Assembly: GCA_965226805.1 (NCBI GenBank)
Contig: CBDDDW010000028.1
Span: forward strand, 372,001 to 436,000
Direction: 5' to 3'
Origin: CBDDDW01 sp965226805
GTDB lineage: Bacteria; Chloroflexota; Dehalococcoidia; Lucifugimonadales; JAGWBF01
DNA: 64,000 bases
Shown one piece after another: positions 35,258 to 43,703 of the stretch. Every line of letters starts with the position of its first letter. The first letter of the stretch is position 1. Position numbers and translations under genes: made by a program. The notes under the pieces are model-generated. The model did no database searches and was not told the origin of the DNA. It worked only from the letters and a program-made list of their open reading frames with translations.

Positions 35258-36223
35258 CTACCGGGTCCGTGGGTTGAAGGCGTCGTTCATGGCGTCCCCC
35301 AACAGATTGAAGCAGAAGACTAGCACCGTCACCGTGCCCACCGGGAACAAGAGCAGGTGCGGGTCGGTGCGCAGCACACCAATACTGCCGTTGTTGAAGA
35401 TCATTCGTCCGAGGTCGGGTGTAGGCGGCTGTATGCCGATACCGAGCCAGCTCAGGATGATAGCAGCGAAGAAGATGCTTCCCATACTCATGGAAACCAC
35501 CACAATCACTGGGCTGATGACATTAGGCAGAATGTGGTATAGCAGGATACGCGCTGTGGACGCCCCGGCGGCCTGGGCCGATTCGACATACTGGCTTTGT
35601 TTTATATAGAATACCTGGCCTCGTACCAGCCTGGCCATACCAACCCATGAGAAGGCGGCCAGGGCCCCGAACACGACTACGTAATCAACTATCCCCAGCC
35701 TTATGATCCAGTCGATTCCCGTAGCCTCTTGAAAGCTTCTGACCCACTCCACCATCCTGGGCCTGATAGTGGCCGCGATCAGGATGACCAGCAATATGTC
35801 GGGGAAGGCCAGGAATACCTCGCCTATCCTCATTATTATCGAGTCCACCATCTTCCCAAAGTAGCCAGAGATCAGCCCCATCGTGATTCCTAGGAACAGG
35901 CTGCCGGTGACCACCGCAGCGACGGTGATTACGACGGCAGTTCTGAGCCCATAGATCACCCTGGAGAACATATCCCTCCCGGCCCGATCGGTGCCGAAAG
36001 GGTGGCTGAGGGAAGGGGGTTGTTTGACGTTGTTGAGGTTCACTTCATTGTAGCGGTAAGGCGCGACCCAGGCTGCTAGGACACCCACAACGTAGAAGGT
36101 GACGATGATCAGCAGGCAGGCCATACCCACCTTCTTTCGCATTAGGCGGCGCAGGGACTGCGCCCAAAGGCTTCTGCCCTCCGCTTGGACCGTGAATATC
36201 GTTTTTTCGCTCTCGACAGCCAT
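35258..36223 (-). CDS. ABC transporter permease, DppC/OppC type
   Basis: This is the second permease of a peptide/nickel-type importer. I start it at the ATG at 36223, giving 321 residues; a TTG six codons upstream is less likely. The N-terminal LRRLMRKKVGMACLLIIV helix, the SHPFGTDRAGRDMFSRVIYGLRTAV motif, and the EAA loop ESAQAAGASTARILLYHILPNVISPVIV are diagnostic. Six hydrophobic helices can be placed. It follows the DppB-like gene across a 262-base gap that holds repeat elements. No ATPase gene follows. Confidence 0.92.
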   Translation of the reverse strand: MAVESEKTIFTVQAEGRSLWAQSLRRLMRKKVGMACLLIIVTFYVVGVLAAWVAPYRYNEVNLNNVKQPPSLSHPFGTDRAGRDMFSRVIYGLRTAVVITVAAVVTGSLFLGITMGLISGYFGKMVDSIIMRIGEVFLAFPDILLVILIAATIRPRMVEWVRSFQEATGIDWIIRLGIVDYVVVFGALAAFSWVGMARLVRGQVFYIKQSQYVESAQAAGASTARILLYHILPNVISPVIVVVSMSMGSIFFAAIILSWLGIGIQPPTPDLGRMIFNNGSIGVLRTDPHLLLFPVGTVTVLVFCFNLLGDAMNDAFNPRTR

Positions 36224-36338
36224 AGCTTTGCCTGCGCGCAACGGACCGGGGATACGGGCCCCGTTGCCGGCCCTACCTGGTTACAGTTATCAGTGACATG
36301 GTGCTGAAAACCATTTCGACTATCCCACTGACCCCCTT

Positions 36339-36457
36339 CCCTTCGGCAGGCTCAGGACGGGCCTGGCCAGGAAGAGGGAAGAATTGACATCTGAGGGACA
36401 TCCCTTCGGCTAGCTCAGGGCAGGCTCTCAGACCTCCGGCAAAGGGGCTTCGCCCCT
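36339..36457. repeat. two copies of a dispersed-repeat-like motif plus a hairpin
   Basis: CCCTTCGGCAGGCTCAGG (about 36339-36356) and CCCTTCGGCTAGCTCAGG (about 36402-36419) are near-identical copies about 63 bases apart. An AGGGGC/GCCCCT hairpin with a TTC loop (36443-36457) follows. The motif resembles a short intergenic repeat found widely in bacterial genomes. It lies between the two permease genes. Confidence 0.6.
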
Positions 36458-36485
36458 CCGCACTCCCTTCTTCTTCCGCAACATG

Positions 36486-37412
36486 CTAATAGCGTATTCT
36501 GGGGTCGATGAACCTGTAGCCGATGTCCACCACGAGATTGGCGAGAACAAAGCCGGTTGCGATGACGAGCACCAGTGCCATGATGACGGGATAGTCGCGC
36601 GCGAAGATGGACTCGATGGCCAGTAGTCCCATCCCTGGAATCCCGAAGTAAAACTCAATTATGAAGGAGCCTGATACCAGGGTGGCCATGGAGAGACCTA
36701 CCAGTGTGAATATGGGTATGAGCGCGTTGCGCAGGATGTGCCGATAACGCACGACGTATTCCTCGAGCCCCTTTGCTCTGGCGGTACGCACATAGTCCTG
36801 TCCGATGACTTCCAACGTGGTGGCACGGGTGAGCCTGGTCAGTGCCGCTATGCCGGGCACTCCCAATACGACAGCCGGCAGGATGATTTGAGTGTCGAAG
36901 AAGCCACCCCAGCCGTGGGTGGGCAGAAGATCCAGCCAAAGGGCGAAGATGATGAGAAGCCCGGGAGCGGTTAGGAACACCGGCACGGACATGAGAAGCA
37001 GTGTGATGCTGACAGTCAGCGTATCCACCCAGGTGCCTTGCTTGAGGGCCGTAAAAAACCCGACGGGAATCCCTAGCCCCAGGGAGATGATCATGGCCGC
37101 GATTCCCAGCTGGGCAGAGACCCACATGCGCCTGGGCAGCAGCTCCGATACGTCTCTGCCCCGGTATTTGTAGCTTTCGCCCAGGTCTCCCCGGAAGACA
37201 TCTTTGATATAGATTCCGTACTGGACGAGGAGTGGCTTGTCCAGGCCCTGTTGTTGCCGGATTCGCTCTACCGCCTCGGGATTATTGTGCTGACCCATGA
37301 GTATCTGCACCGGGTCTCCTGGGCCGAAGCGGGTGAGGGTGAAGGTTATGAACGTAACAGCCAGGAGAAGAATAGGGGCCCAGATGAGTCTTCTAACTAC
37401 ATAAACCCACAT
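36486..37412 (-). CDS. ABC transporter permease, DppB/OppB type
   Basis: The 308-residue permease has the family start MWVYVVRRLIWAPILLLAVTFITFTLTRFGPGDP and six membrane helices. It also has the EAA loop region VRTARAKGLEEYVVRYRHILRNALIPIFT near residues 204-232. It is the first of two permeases of a peptide-type importer and lies 78 bases downstream of the substrate-binding lipoprotein gene. The C-terminal GYRFIDPRIRY ending is typical and shows it is complete. Confidence 0.93.
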   Translation of the reverse strand: MWVYVVRRLIWAPILLLAVTFITFTLTRFGPGDPVQILMGQHNNPEAVERIRQQQGLDKPLLVQYGIYIKDVFRGDLGESYKYRGRDVSELLPRRMWVSAQLGIAAMIISLGLGIPVGFFTALKQGTWVDTLTVSITLLLMSVPVFLTAPGLLIIFALWLDLLPTHGWGGFFDTQIILPAVVLGVPGIAALTRLTRATTLEVIGQDYVRTARAKGLEEYVVRYRHILRNALIPIFTLVGLSMATLVSGSFIIEFYFGIPGMGLLAIESIFARDYPVIMALVLVIATGFVLANLVVDIGYRFIDPRIRY

Positions 37413-37490
37413 GGTAACCCTGTTCTATTGCATGCGTGATAGATAGCCGGGCTTCTTCAGTTCGAGCTTTGGCATTCCCGGGTGAAGAGC

Positions 37491-39182
37491 CTAATTCTCC
37501 GTCATGTAGACGAAACGTAGCTTTGGGATAATCAGCTGCGTAAGAAAGTAGTCGTTTACGTAGGGCTTGATCAAGACGTATTGCTCGCCGGCGTACCAAA
37601 GGGGAATCCAGGGTGCGTCTTCGATGATCATCTGCTCGATCTCGTGATACAGAGCGAACCTGACGGCTTCATCTTGTTCAACTCTGGCTTCCTCGAGCAG
37701 GCGGTTTACCTCGGGATTGTTGTAACCAGTGTGGTTGTTGCTGCTCTCACTGTGGAAAAGTATGTCAAGGAAATTCTCGGGATCGGGATAGTCGGCGATC
37801 CAACCGATGTCGAACATCTGGAAACGGCGCTTGACGAGGTCCTGAAGGTAGGTGCCGAACTCGGTCTGAAGTATCTCGACCTTGATCCCCAGGTTCTGGT
37901 CCCACATCTCCAGGATAATCTCCATGTCCAAGGTTAACTGGGTGCCGAAGCTACCGGCAGTCGTTAAGATTATGGGTGGCAGGTTCTCTAGATCGTCCCC
38001 ATATTTGGATTCGCTCATTAGCAGGCGGGCCCTCTCCGGGTCGTAATCATAGCCCCTCAGGTTCGGGTTGTAGCCGGGAAAGGCCGGAGGCAGAATTCCC
38101 TTTGCCGGAACTACCAGGCCGGCCATAACGTCGCGAGATATGGCTTCCTTGTCGATGGCGTAGTTAAGGGCCTGTCTGACCTTTGGGTCGTCAAGGGGCG
38201 GGTCATTGACGTTCATGCCGATATAGCTGGTGCTGAAGGATGGCGGGGCCCGCTGCAGCTCGGTATTGAGTGGGTTATTGGGGTCGAGTATGAGGTCCAG
38301 GTCTGCCAGGCCCACCCCAGTTAGATGAATTTCGTCGTTCTCGTACATCAGCATTGCGGTACCACCGCTGAGGATGAACCGGACGCTCTCCAGGAAAGGC
38401 GGCCCCAGGTGGAAAAGCTCGTTCCTAGTCAGTATGAGGCGTTCGCCGGGCACGTACTCCGAGAGCTTGAAGGGACCCGTACCGTTGGGCGTGCGGAACC
38501 AGCGGCGGCCGCTTTCGACGTTCGCTTTGTCGAGGACAAAGGCGGTGGGATAAGTCAGCTTTGCCAGAAAGTAAGACTTGGACGCGTCGATAGTGATCGC
38601 CAGGGTGTGGTCGTCTATTACCCTAACCCCGGCGAGTTCGCTGGCGTCACCCTTGAGCCTTTCCTTGGCTCCCACGATGTCTCCGAGATACTGGTCGACC
38701 ACCGGCGCGGCAGTCTGCGGATCTGTAGCCCTCTCAAGGGACCATTTGAAGTCCTGGGCTGTCACGGGCTTACCGTCGTGGAATTTGGCGTTTTCTCGCA
38801 GGTGGAAAGTGTATGTTAAGCCGTCGTTGCTCACATCCCAACTCTCGGCAATGTCTCCGACTATGTTCAGGTCCGGGGCTATGGTCACGAGCCCGCCGAA
38901 CACCTCGACTATAAATGTGGCGGATGTCGCGTCGGTGGTGAGGTGAGGATCCAGAGTCGGCGGGTCACCGAATACCCTGACCAGCGCTCCGCCATCTATT
39001 CGAGAGCCGGGCTCTTTTGGCTCGGAGTTCTGAGCCGTGGTATCGGGAGCAACCGTGGCGTCTGATGGAGTGGCCGTCGCTGGGTCCGCTTTGGTTTCCT
39101 CGGTTGTGGTCGCCGACCTACCCCCGCATGCGGCCATCAAGAGTAGTAATGCCATGGTAGCGGTGACGATCTTCCAACTCAC
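37491..39182 (-). CDS. ABC transporter substrate-binding lipoprotein (peptide/opine/nickel family)
   Basis: The 563-residue protein is a family 5 solute-binding protein. The signal peptide ends in a lipobox with MAAC (C19), followed by a Thr/Ala-rich linker. The domain start GGALVRVFGDPPTLDPHLTTDATSA and the motif AESWDVSNDGLTYTFHLRENAKFHDGKPVTAQDFKWSLER near 112-150 are diagnostic. The GTG start is preceded by GGTGGAGA. It heads the unit with the two permeases. The ligand cannot be deduced from sequence. Confidence 0.92.
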   Translation of the reverse strand: MSWKIVTATMALLLLMAACGGRSATTTEETKADPATATPSDATVAPDTTAQNSEPKEPGSRIDGGALVRVFGDPPTLDPHLTTDATSATFIVEVFGGLVTIAPDLNIVGDIAESWDVSNDGLTYTFHLRENAKFHDGKPVTAQDFKWSLERATDPQTAAPVVDQYLGDIVGAKERLKGDASELAGVRVIDDHTLAITIDASKSYFLAKLTYPTAFVLDKANVESGRRWFRTPNGTGPFKLSEYVPGERLILTRNELFHLGPPFLESVRFILSGGTAMLMYENDEIHLTGVGLADLDLILDPNNPLNTELQRAPPSFSTSYIGMNVNDPPLDDPKVRQALNYAIDKEAISRDVMAGLVVPAKGILPPAFPGYNPNLRGYDYDPERARLLMSESKYGDDLENLPPIILTTAGSFGTQLTLDMEIILEMWDQNLGIKVEILQTEFGTYLQDLVKRRFQMFDIGWIADYPDPENFLDILFHSESSNNHTGYNNPEVNRLLEEARVEQDEAVRFALYHEIEQMIIEDAPWIPLWYAGEQYVLIKPYVNDYFLTQLIIPKLRFVYMTEN

Positions 39183-39380
39183 TGTGTCTCCACCTTATCT
39201 ATCTATTTAGCTCTGCATAAGGTCATGCTCTGGGTCACCCTCTCAAGGGACCCCGGCCCAAAAGCTGCGTTTACAGCCGACATACGTATATTCTAGACAC
39301 TCCGCACCGTGCTTGCAATGCTGATGGGCTGTGCGGAAGTGCGTTTTCTGGTGTTGCCCGTCGGTGCGTATAGTTGTTGC

Positions 39381-39410
39381 TTGACACTCCCGGCGATATG
39401 ACCCTATGCT
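39381..39410 (+). promoter_or_regulatory. sigma70-type promoter of the S41 homologue
   Basis: TTGACA (39381-39386), an 18-nt spacer and TATGCT (39405-39410) end only 11 bases before the GTG at 39422. The transcript would have a very short leader or none. Confidence 0.55.
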
Positions 39411-39421
39411 AATTATAGGAT

Positions 39422-40843
39422 GTGGCTCGCCGAATGGCCGTAACAGCAATAGAAAAAGCGTATTCGCTAATCGGGACCAAGCTGTACTCGTTAAGGACCT
39501 TCACCGTTGTAACCCTCTTGGTCTCCCTTTCCCTCGTCGCCTGCCGGGCCGAAAGCCGAACTGCCAGGGATACGAGAGTCGCTGACGCTGACCCCGCAGA
39601 TGCCGGCCTCATATGGGAAGCATGGGACTTTGTTGCCAGTTCCTACGTCGGCGGGATTGAGCTGGATTCAGTGGAGACGACCGGCAGCATCATCGCAGGC
39701 TTGCTGGCTGCGGCCGAGGAGCCCGCGTACCCCTTCCTGACCGAGCTGGACGGCGTTAAAACTCGAGTACCGAGCCATGTTCCTAAAGAGCTTACCGATG
39801 CCTGGAAGGCGTGGTCGCTGATCAGGCAAAAGTGGCCCGAAATAGAGACCGATGCGCTTACGGATGCGGGGGTGGATGGACTCTTGAGGTCCCTGGGGGA
39901 CGATACCGCAAGGCACCTGACCGCGGAAGCCTACGAGCGGGCCCAGGAAGGCCTGAGGGGCACCTACCAAGGGATAGGCGCCTTCATTGGGGTCCAGGCC
40001 GGTAACATGGTAGTGTCTCCCATGCGGGATAGCCCCGCCCAGAAGGCTGGGGTCGAAGAGGGTGATGTCTTGCTGGCGGTGAACGGTGTGTCGGTGGTGG
40101 GTAAGACTTTCCAGGAAGCTGTGGAGCCCGTGCGCGGTCTGGCTGGCACGAAAGTTGTCCTGCTCATAGGGAGAGAGGGCGAGGAAGAGCCGTTGGAGAT
40201 CACCGTGATAAGGGGAGACATAGATATGGTCTCCGTGGACCGCTTGTTGCTGCCAGGCGCCATCGGCAATATCTACATCGCGAATTTCCAGGACAACACT
40301 CCAGACGAGTTGTTGAACGTTGTGGAGGAGCTTCAGCAGGTGGATATGCTGGCCTTGATTCTCGACCTGAGAAGCAACTCTGGAGGGTCCATCGAGGCGG
40401 CCCAGAAGATAGCTAGCCAGTTTCTGTCCGACGGCCTGTTCATGTACGAGATCGACAAGGACGGTAGCCGGAGGGATTGGTTGATTGAGGCAGGCGGTGT
40501 AGCTACGTCCGGTCTTCCCATGGTGGTATTGGTCAATGAGTTCACCGGCGCCGCCGCGGAGGCGCTGGCTGGAGCTTTGCAGGACGCCGAACGCGCCGAG
40601 ATTATGGGTGCCAGGACCGCTGGCAGAGGCTCGGCGCACGAGTTTAAGCTACTGAGCGATGGGTCTGCGATCTATCTGCCCGTATCCTATTGGTACACCC
40701 CTTCGAGCAGACGAATCCAGGGGTCCGGTATCGAGCCAGATATCAGCGTTGAACTGACTGAAGAAGACAGAGTCCAAGGAGTGGACTCCCAGCTAGGGGA
40801 AGCTTACCGGCACTTGAACGAGCAGTTGCCTCACTTCAGGTAA
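39422..40843 (+). CDS. S41 (C-terminal processing peptidase) homologue lacking catalytic Ser and Lys
   Basis: The 473-residue protein looks like an exported lipoprotein (lipobox ending LVAC, C41). It has an S41-type layout: helical N-terminal region to about 180, PDZ domain about 180-265, and a protease-like core about 280-450. The usual core motifs are recognisable but changed. NEGSASASEI is here NEFTGAAAEA, so A377 stands where the nucleophilic Ser would be. GxxTxGKG is here GARTAGRG, so R402 replaces the Lys. It is probably catalytically inactive and may act as a scaffold or binding protein. GTG 39422 or ATG 39434 may be the start. Confidence 0.83.
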   Translation: MARRMAVTAIEKAYSLIGTKLYSLRTFTVVTLLVSLSLVACRAESRTARDTRVADADPADAGLIWEAWDFVASSYVGGIELDSVETTGSIIAGLLAAAEEPAYPFLTELDGVKTRVPSHVPKELTDAWKAWSLIRQKWPEIETDALTDAGVDGLLRSLGDDTARHLTAEAYERAQEGLRGTYQGIGAFIGVQAGNMVVSPMRDSPAQKAGVEEGDVLLAVNGVSVVGKTFQEAVEPVRGLAGTKVVLLIGREGEEEPLEITVIRGDIDMVSVDRLLLPGAIGNIYIANFQDNTPDELLNVVEELQQVDMLALILDLRSNSGGSIEAAQKIASQFLSDGLFMYEIDKDGSRRDWLIEAGGVATSGLPMVVLVNEFTGAAAEALAGALQDAERAEIMGARTAGRGSAHEFKLLSDGSAIYLPVSYWYTPSSRRIQGSGIEPDISVELTEEDRVQGVDSQLGEAYRHLNEQLPHFR

Positions 40844-40854
40844 GCTGGGGGTAG

Positions 40855-41106
40855 TCAGCCGCGGATCTCTTCCGTCTCAGGCTCCTGCTCCTCCGCCTCG
40901 CGACAACTCAGGCAGACATAGCTATCGCCTTCCTCGGCGGCGACCTCCAACGCTACGTTGCGCCTTCTCCCGCAGATAGAGCAGGTTACTGATTGCAGAG
41001 CGTCATTATCTCCGTTGGCCTGTTGGCCCTGCCCGCGGAATCCCCTATAACCTGGGTCCAGGCCCTTCATCGAGAGAAAATGGTCTCGATCTTTGCGCCT
41101 GCTCAA
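40855..41106 (-). CDS. small zinc-knuckle protein
   Basis: The 83-residue protein has a basic N terminus and two CxxC pairs (CSICGRR and CLSCREA), forming one probable zinc site, then an acidic C-terminal tail. The start is a TTG at 41106, supported by GGAGGTGGAG seven bases upstream. It converges with the S41 homologue and follows rplL in the same direction by 125 bases. I do not recognise the family; the CxxC pair spacing resembles ClpX-type zinc knuckles. Confidence 0.6.
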   Translation of the reverse strand: MSRRKDRDHFLSMKGLDPGYRGFRGQGQQANGDNDALQSVTCSICGRRRNVALEVAAEEGDSYVCLSCREAEEQEPETEEIRG

Positions 41107-41231
41107 GCTCCACCTCCGTCCACCCGGGCTGTTTACTGGCAGACACGCCCTTTGGGGACGATTTACGCCGTCCTGATACCTATTGCGACGGGTCTCGTGA
41201 CTCGCAGCCTACGCCCGGCGAAGTTAGATGG

Positions 41232-41630
41232 CTATTCTATTTTTACTGTGGCCCCGGCGCCCTCTAGCGTAGCCTTTATCTTTTCGGCTTCTTCCTTGGC
41301 TACTGCCTCCTTGACCCGGGCGGGCGCGCCCTCTACAAGCTCTTTGGCTTCTCTCAGGCCCAGCGTGGTTACTTCCCTGACTGCCTTGATGACATTGATT
41401 TTATTGGCCCCGATGTCCTGGAGCAATACGGTAAATTCAAACTGTTCCTCTTCCGCCGGTGGGCCGGCGGCCCCGTCGCCAGCGGCCGCTGCCGCTGCCG
41501 GCGCCGCGGCTGCCACTGCTATCGGAGCCGCAGCGGAGATCCCAAACTCCGACTCCATGGCTTTCACCATATCCGCCAGGTCCATCACTGTCATCTGCTT
41601 TATGGCTTCTAGAATTTCGTCCTTATCCAT
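41232..41630 (-). CDS. rplL: 50S ribosomal protein L7/L12
   Basis: The 132-residue protein has the N-terminal dimerisation domain (LADMVKAMESEFGISAAAP), an Ala-rich hinge with an unusual PAAAAAAGDGAAGPPAEEE stretch, and the C-terminal factor-binding domain. The last contains FTVLLQDIGANKINVIKAVREVTTLGLREAKELVEGAP. It is the last ribosomal gene of this cluster. In many bacteria rpoB follows; here a small zinc-knuckle gene does. Confidence 0.96.
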   Translation of the reverse strand: MDKDEILEAIKQMTVMDLADMVKAMESEFGISAAAPIAVAAAAPAAAAAAGDGAAGPPAEEEQFEFTVLLQDIGANKINVIKAVREVTTLGLREAKELVEGAPARVKEAVAKEEAEKIKATLEGAGATVKIE

Positions 41631-41652
41631 GTATCCTCCTTTTGCTCGAAAC

Positions 41653-42222
41653 TTAGCCGGACTGTTCTTGTGACTTTAGCTGCTCCGCTCTCTGCTGGAG
41701 CAGAATGGCCAACGAGGCTAGTGGACCATTTAATATGGTCTGAAGGCCGCGCAGCGGCGCTTGGAGCTGGCCAAGAAGCGCGACTATGGGTGACTGGGCC
41801 TGGCCCAGAAGCCGTGCTACCAGCTCATTTTTGGGAGGAAGATTGCACAACACGGTGATTTCAGCGGGGGTCATAGTGCGCTGCTCTAGCACTGCTCCTC
41901 TGATGGCCAAGACGGAGCGGTTTATCCGGATGTACTCTTCCACGGCCTTGGCGACGGCGATGGGATCATCGTAGCCGAAGGCGAGGGCGGTCGGTCCTTG
42001 CACGATATCCTTGATCTGCGGCCTGTCTGCCGAGTCGGCGCTCAAGTACGCAATCGTGTTCTTAACGACCATGTATTCGATGTTCTTGTCACGCATCTGC
42101 CGCCGTAGATCGGTCATTGCGTTGACATCAAGGCCGGTGTAATCGGTAGCGAGGGCGATGGTGCACCGGGAGAACTTCTCCCTTAGCTCCTCAACCATCT
42201 CCCTTTTCCTCTGAGTTGGCAT
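41653..42222 (-). CDS. rplJ: 50S ribosomal protein L10
   Basis: L10 anchors the L7/L12 stalk. I place the start at the ATG at 42222 behind GGGGGGAG, giving 189 residues beginning MPTQRKREMVEELREKFSRC, which matches the family; a longer reading into the leader is unlikely. Conserved segments are TDYTGLDVNAMTDLRRQMR and KNTIAYLSADS. The C-terminal LAILLQQRAEQLKSQ helix binds L7/L12. It lies 22 bases upstream of rplL and 325 bases downstream of rplA, with a hairpin in the leader. Confidence 0.95.
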   Translation of the reverse strand: MPTQRKREMVEELREKFSRCTIALATDYTGLDVNAMTDLRRQMRDKNIEYMVVKNTIAYLSADSADRPQIKDIVQGPTALAFGYDDPIAVAKAVEEYIRINRSVLAIRGAVLEQRTMTPAEITVLCNLPPKNELVARLLGQAQSPIVALLGQLQAPLRGLQTILNGPLASLAILLQQRAEQLKSQEQSG

Positions 42223-42547
42223 TGCTCCCCCCTTTAACGAAATTCCCTGCGCCGCAGGCGCAGGGAACACTCATGGCTTCCTATTCAACCTCCCGGTAAC
42301 CCTCAGGGCTCTGCGGAACCCCCGCGTATATGCGAATTGCTGGGGCTCCCTGAGCAGTGGGCCAGCCGGGATGGCTCCCTTGTCGCCTCGGCGGGCGTTC
42401 TATTTAACCTCTAAGACCGAGGACCCGCTGTCTTTGGCATTCTTGTGTTTAAGCTACCTCGCTACATCCCTCCCTGAAACCTTGTCTTGTGCCACTGTTA
42501 CCGATCCAGGCCTGAGGTCCAGTCCGGAATCGCCTCTGAAAGCGTTG
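42223..42547 (-). promoter_or_regulatory. rplJL leader region with an 11-bp hairpin
   Basis: The gap between rplA and rplJ holds a perfect stem TTCCCTGCGCC/GGCGCAGGGAA (42243-42253 with 42257-42267, loop GCA), just before the rplJ ribosome site. In the minus direction it is followed by TTTCGTT. The position fits an L10-type autoregulatory leader or an attenuator. I could not fold the rest into the published L10-leader model by eye. Confidence 0.45.
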
Positions 42548-43264
42548 CTATACATCAGGCTGCATTGCCATGAGGCTCTGGAGATTCAGCCTCAAGCTTG
42601 GGCTCATGCTGGCGCTGAGATAGGCGGACCTGACAAAGGAGCCCTTAATCGCGGCCGGCCTGGACTTTACAACGGAGTCTATCAGCGAAGCTATATTGCC
42701 GAGCAGTTTCTCCGATGTGAAGCTCACTTTGCCCACTGGGCAGTGGATGATCGCCGTGCGGTCCATGCGGAATTCCAGGCGTCCCATTTTCGCTTCTTCT
42801 ATGATTCGAGGCAGGTCCAGGGGTTGTACCATCGTGCCGGTTCTGGGGTTGGGCATCAACCCTCGCCTGCCCAATATCCGACCCAGACGGCCTATCTTGC
42901 TCATCACGTCAGGAATCGCGAGGCCCACGTCGAACTCGGTCCAGCCGCCTTCGATCTGCTTTATGAGATCGTCTTCGCCCACGTAGTCCGCTCCGGCCTG
43001 GCGCGCCGCCTCAGCTGCTTCCCCGTTCGCGAAGACCAGGACGCGAGTCTCTTTGCCCAGGCCATAGGGCAGCACAGTAACGCCTCTCACCATCTGGTCG
43101 GCATGGCGAGTGTCCGCTCCTGTCCTCAGGTGAAGCTCGACGCTCTCATCGAATTTGGCGGAAGAGATTTGCTTGAGAAGGACCACGGCTTCCTCGGGGG
43201 CGTAATCCTTATCCGTGTCCACCATTGCTTCCATCTCCCGAAACCGCCTGCTTTGTTTGACCAT
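42548..43264 (-). CDS. rplA: 50S ribosomal protein L1
   Basis: L1 (238 residues) forms the mobile stalk that releases deacylated tRNA and often regulates its own operon. Conserved segments include ESVELHLRTGADTRHADQMVRGVTVLPYGLGKETRVLVF near 41-79 and DVMSKIGRLGRILGRRGLMPNPRTGTM near 118-144. It follows rplK with a two-base gap. The C-terminal region extends slightly beyond the usual AYLSASMSPSLRL segment. Confidence 0.96.
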   Translation of the reverse strand: MVKQSRRFREMEAMVDTDKDYAPEEAVVLLKQISSAKFDESVELHLRTGADTRHADQMVRGVTVLPYGLGKETRVLVFANGEAAEAARQAGADYVGEDDLIKQIEGGWTEFDVGLAIPDVMSKIGRLGRILGRRGLMPNPRTGTMVQPLDLPRIIEEAKMGRLEFRMDRTAIIHCPVGKVSFTSEKLLGNIASLIDSVVKSRPAAIKGSFVRSAYLSASMSPSLRLNLQSLMAMQPDV

Positions 43265-43266
43265 GC

Positions 43267-43695
43267 CTATTCCTCTACGATTTCTATGCCCATGCTTCGG
43301 GCTGTACCTTCTATTATCGACATCGCCTTGTCAAGGGAAGGTGCGTTGAGGTCCTTCCCCTTCAACTCCGCGATCTCCCGTATGGAAGTTCTCTTGACCT
43401 GGGCCACGAAACTGCGCCCAGCTTCCGAATGCCCTTTCTCTATGCCGGCGGCCTTACGTAGCAGCTCGGACGCCGGCGGTGTCTTGTTTATGAAAGTGAA
43501 GGACCTGTCCTCGAACACGGTGATTTGAGCTGGTATTATGGTGCCCACCTGAGCTGCCGTACGCTCGTTGTACTCTTTGACAAAGGCCATTATGTTGACA
43601 CCGTGCTGCCCGAGGGCCGGGCCAACGGGTGGCGCGGGTGTAGCCTTGCCCGCTTGCAACTGTAGTTTGATGATGGCCCGTACCTTTTTAGCCAA
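43267..43695 (-). CDS. rplK: 50S ribosomal protein L11
   Basis: L11 (142 residues) binds the GTPase-associated region of 23S rRNA. The N-terminal IKLQLQAGKATPAPPVGPALGQHGVNIMAFVKEYNERT is diagnostic, and the C-terminal domain ends in ARSMGIEIVEE, typical of the family. It lies eight bases after nusG and two bases before rplA in the same operon. Confidence 0.97.
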   Translation of the reverse strand: MAKKVRAIIKLQLQAGKATPAPPVGPALGQHGVNIMAFVKEYNERTAAQVGTIIPAQITVFEDRSFTFINKTPPASELLRKAAGIEKGHSEAGRSFVAQVKRTSIREIAELKGKDLNAPSLDKAMSIIEGTARSMGIEIVEE

Positions 43696-43703
43696 GACCG
43701 CTC

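Noticed and set aside
39668..40639. Minus-strand 323-residue reading frame
   Set aside because: It is antisense to the S41 homologue and has no recognisable motif.
42371..43528. Plus-strand 385-residue reading frame
   Set aside because: It lies antisense to rplA and rplK, which are certain, and has no family resemblance.
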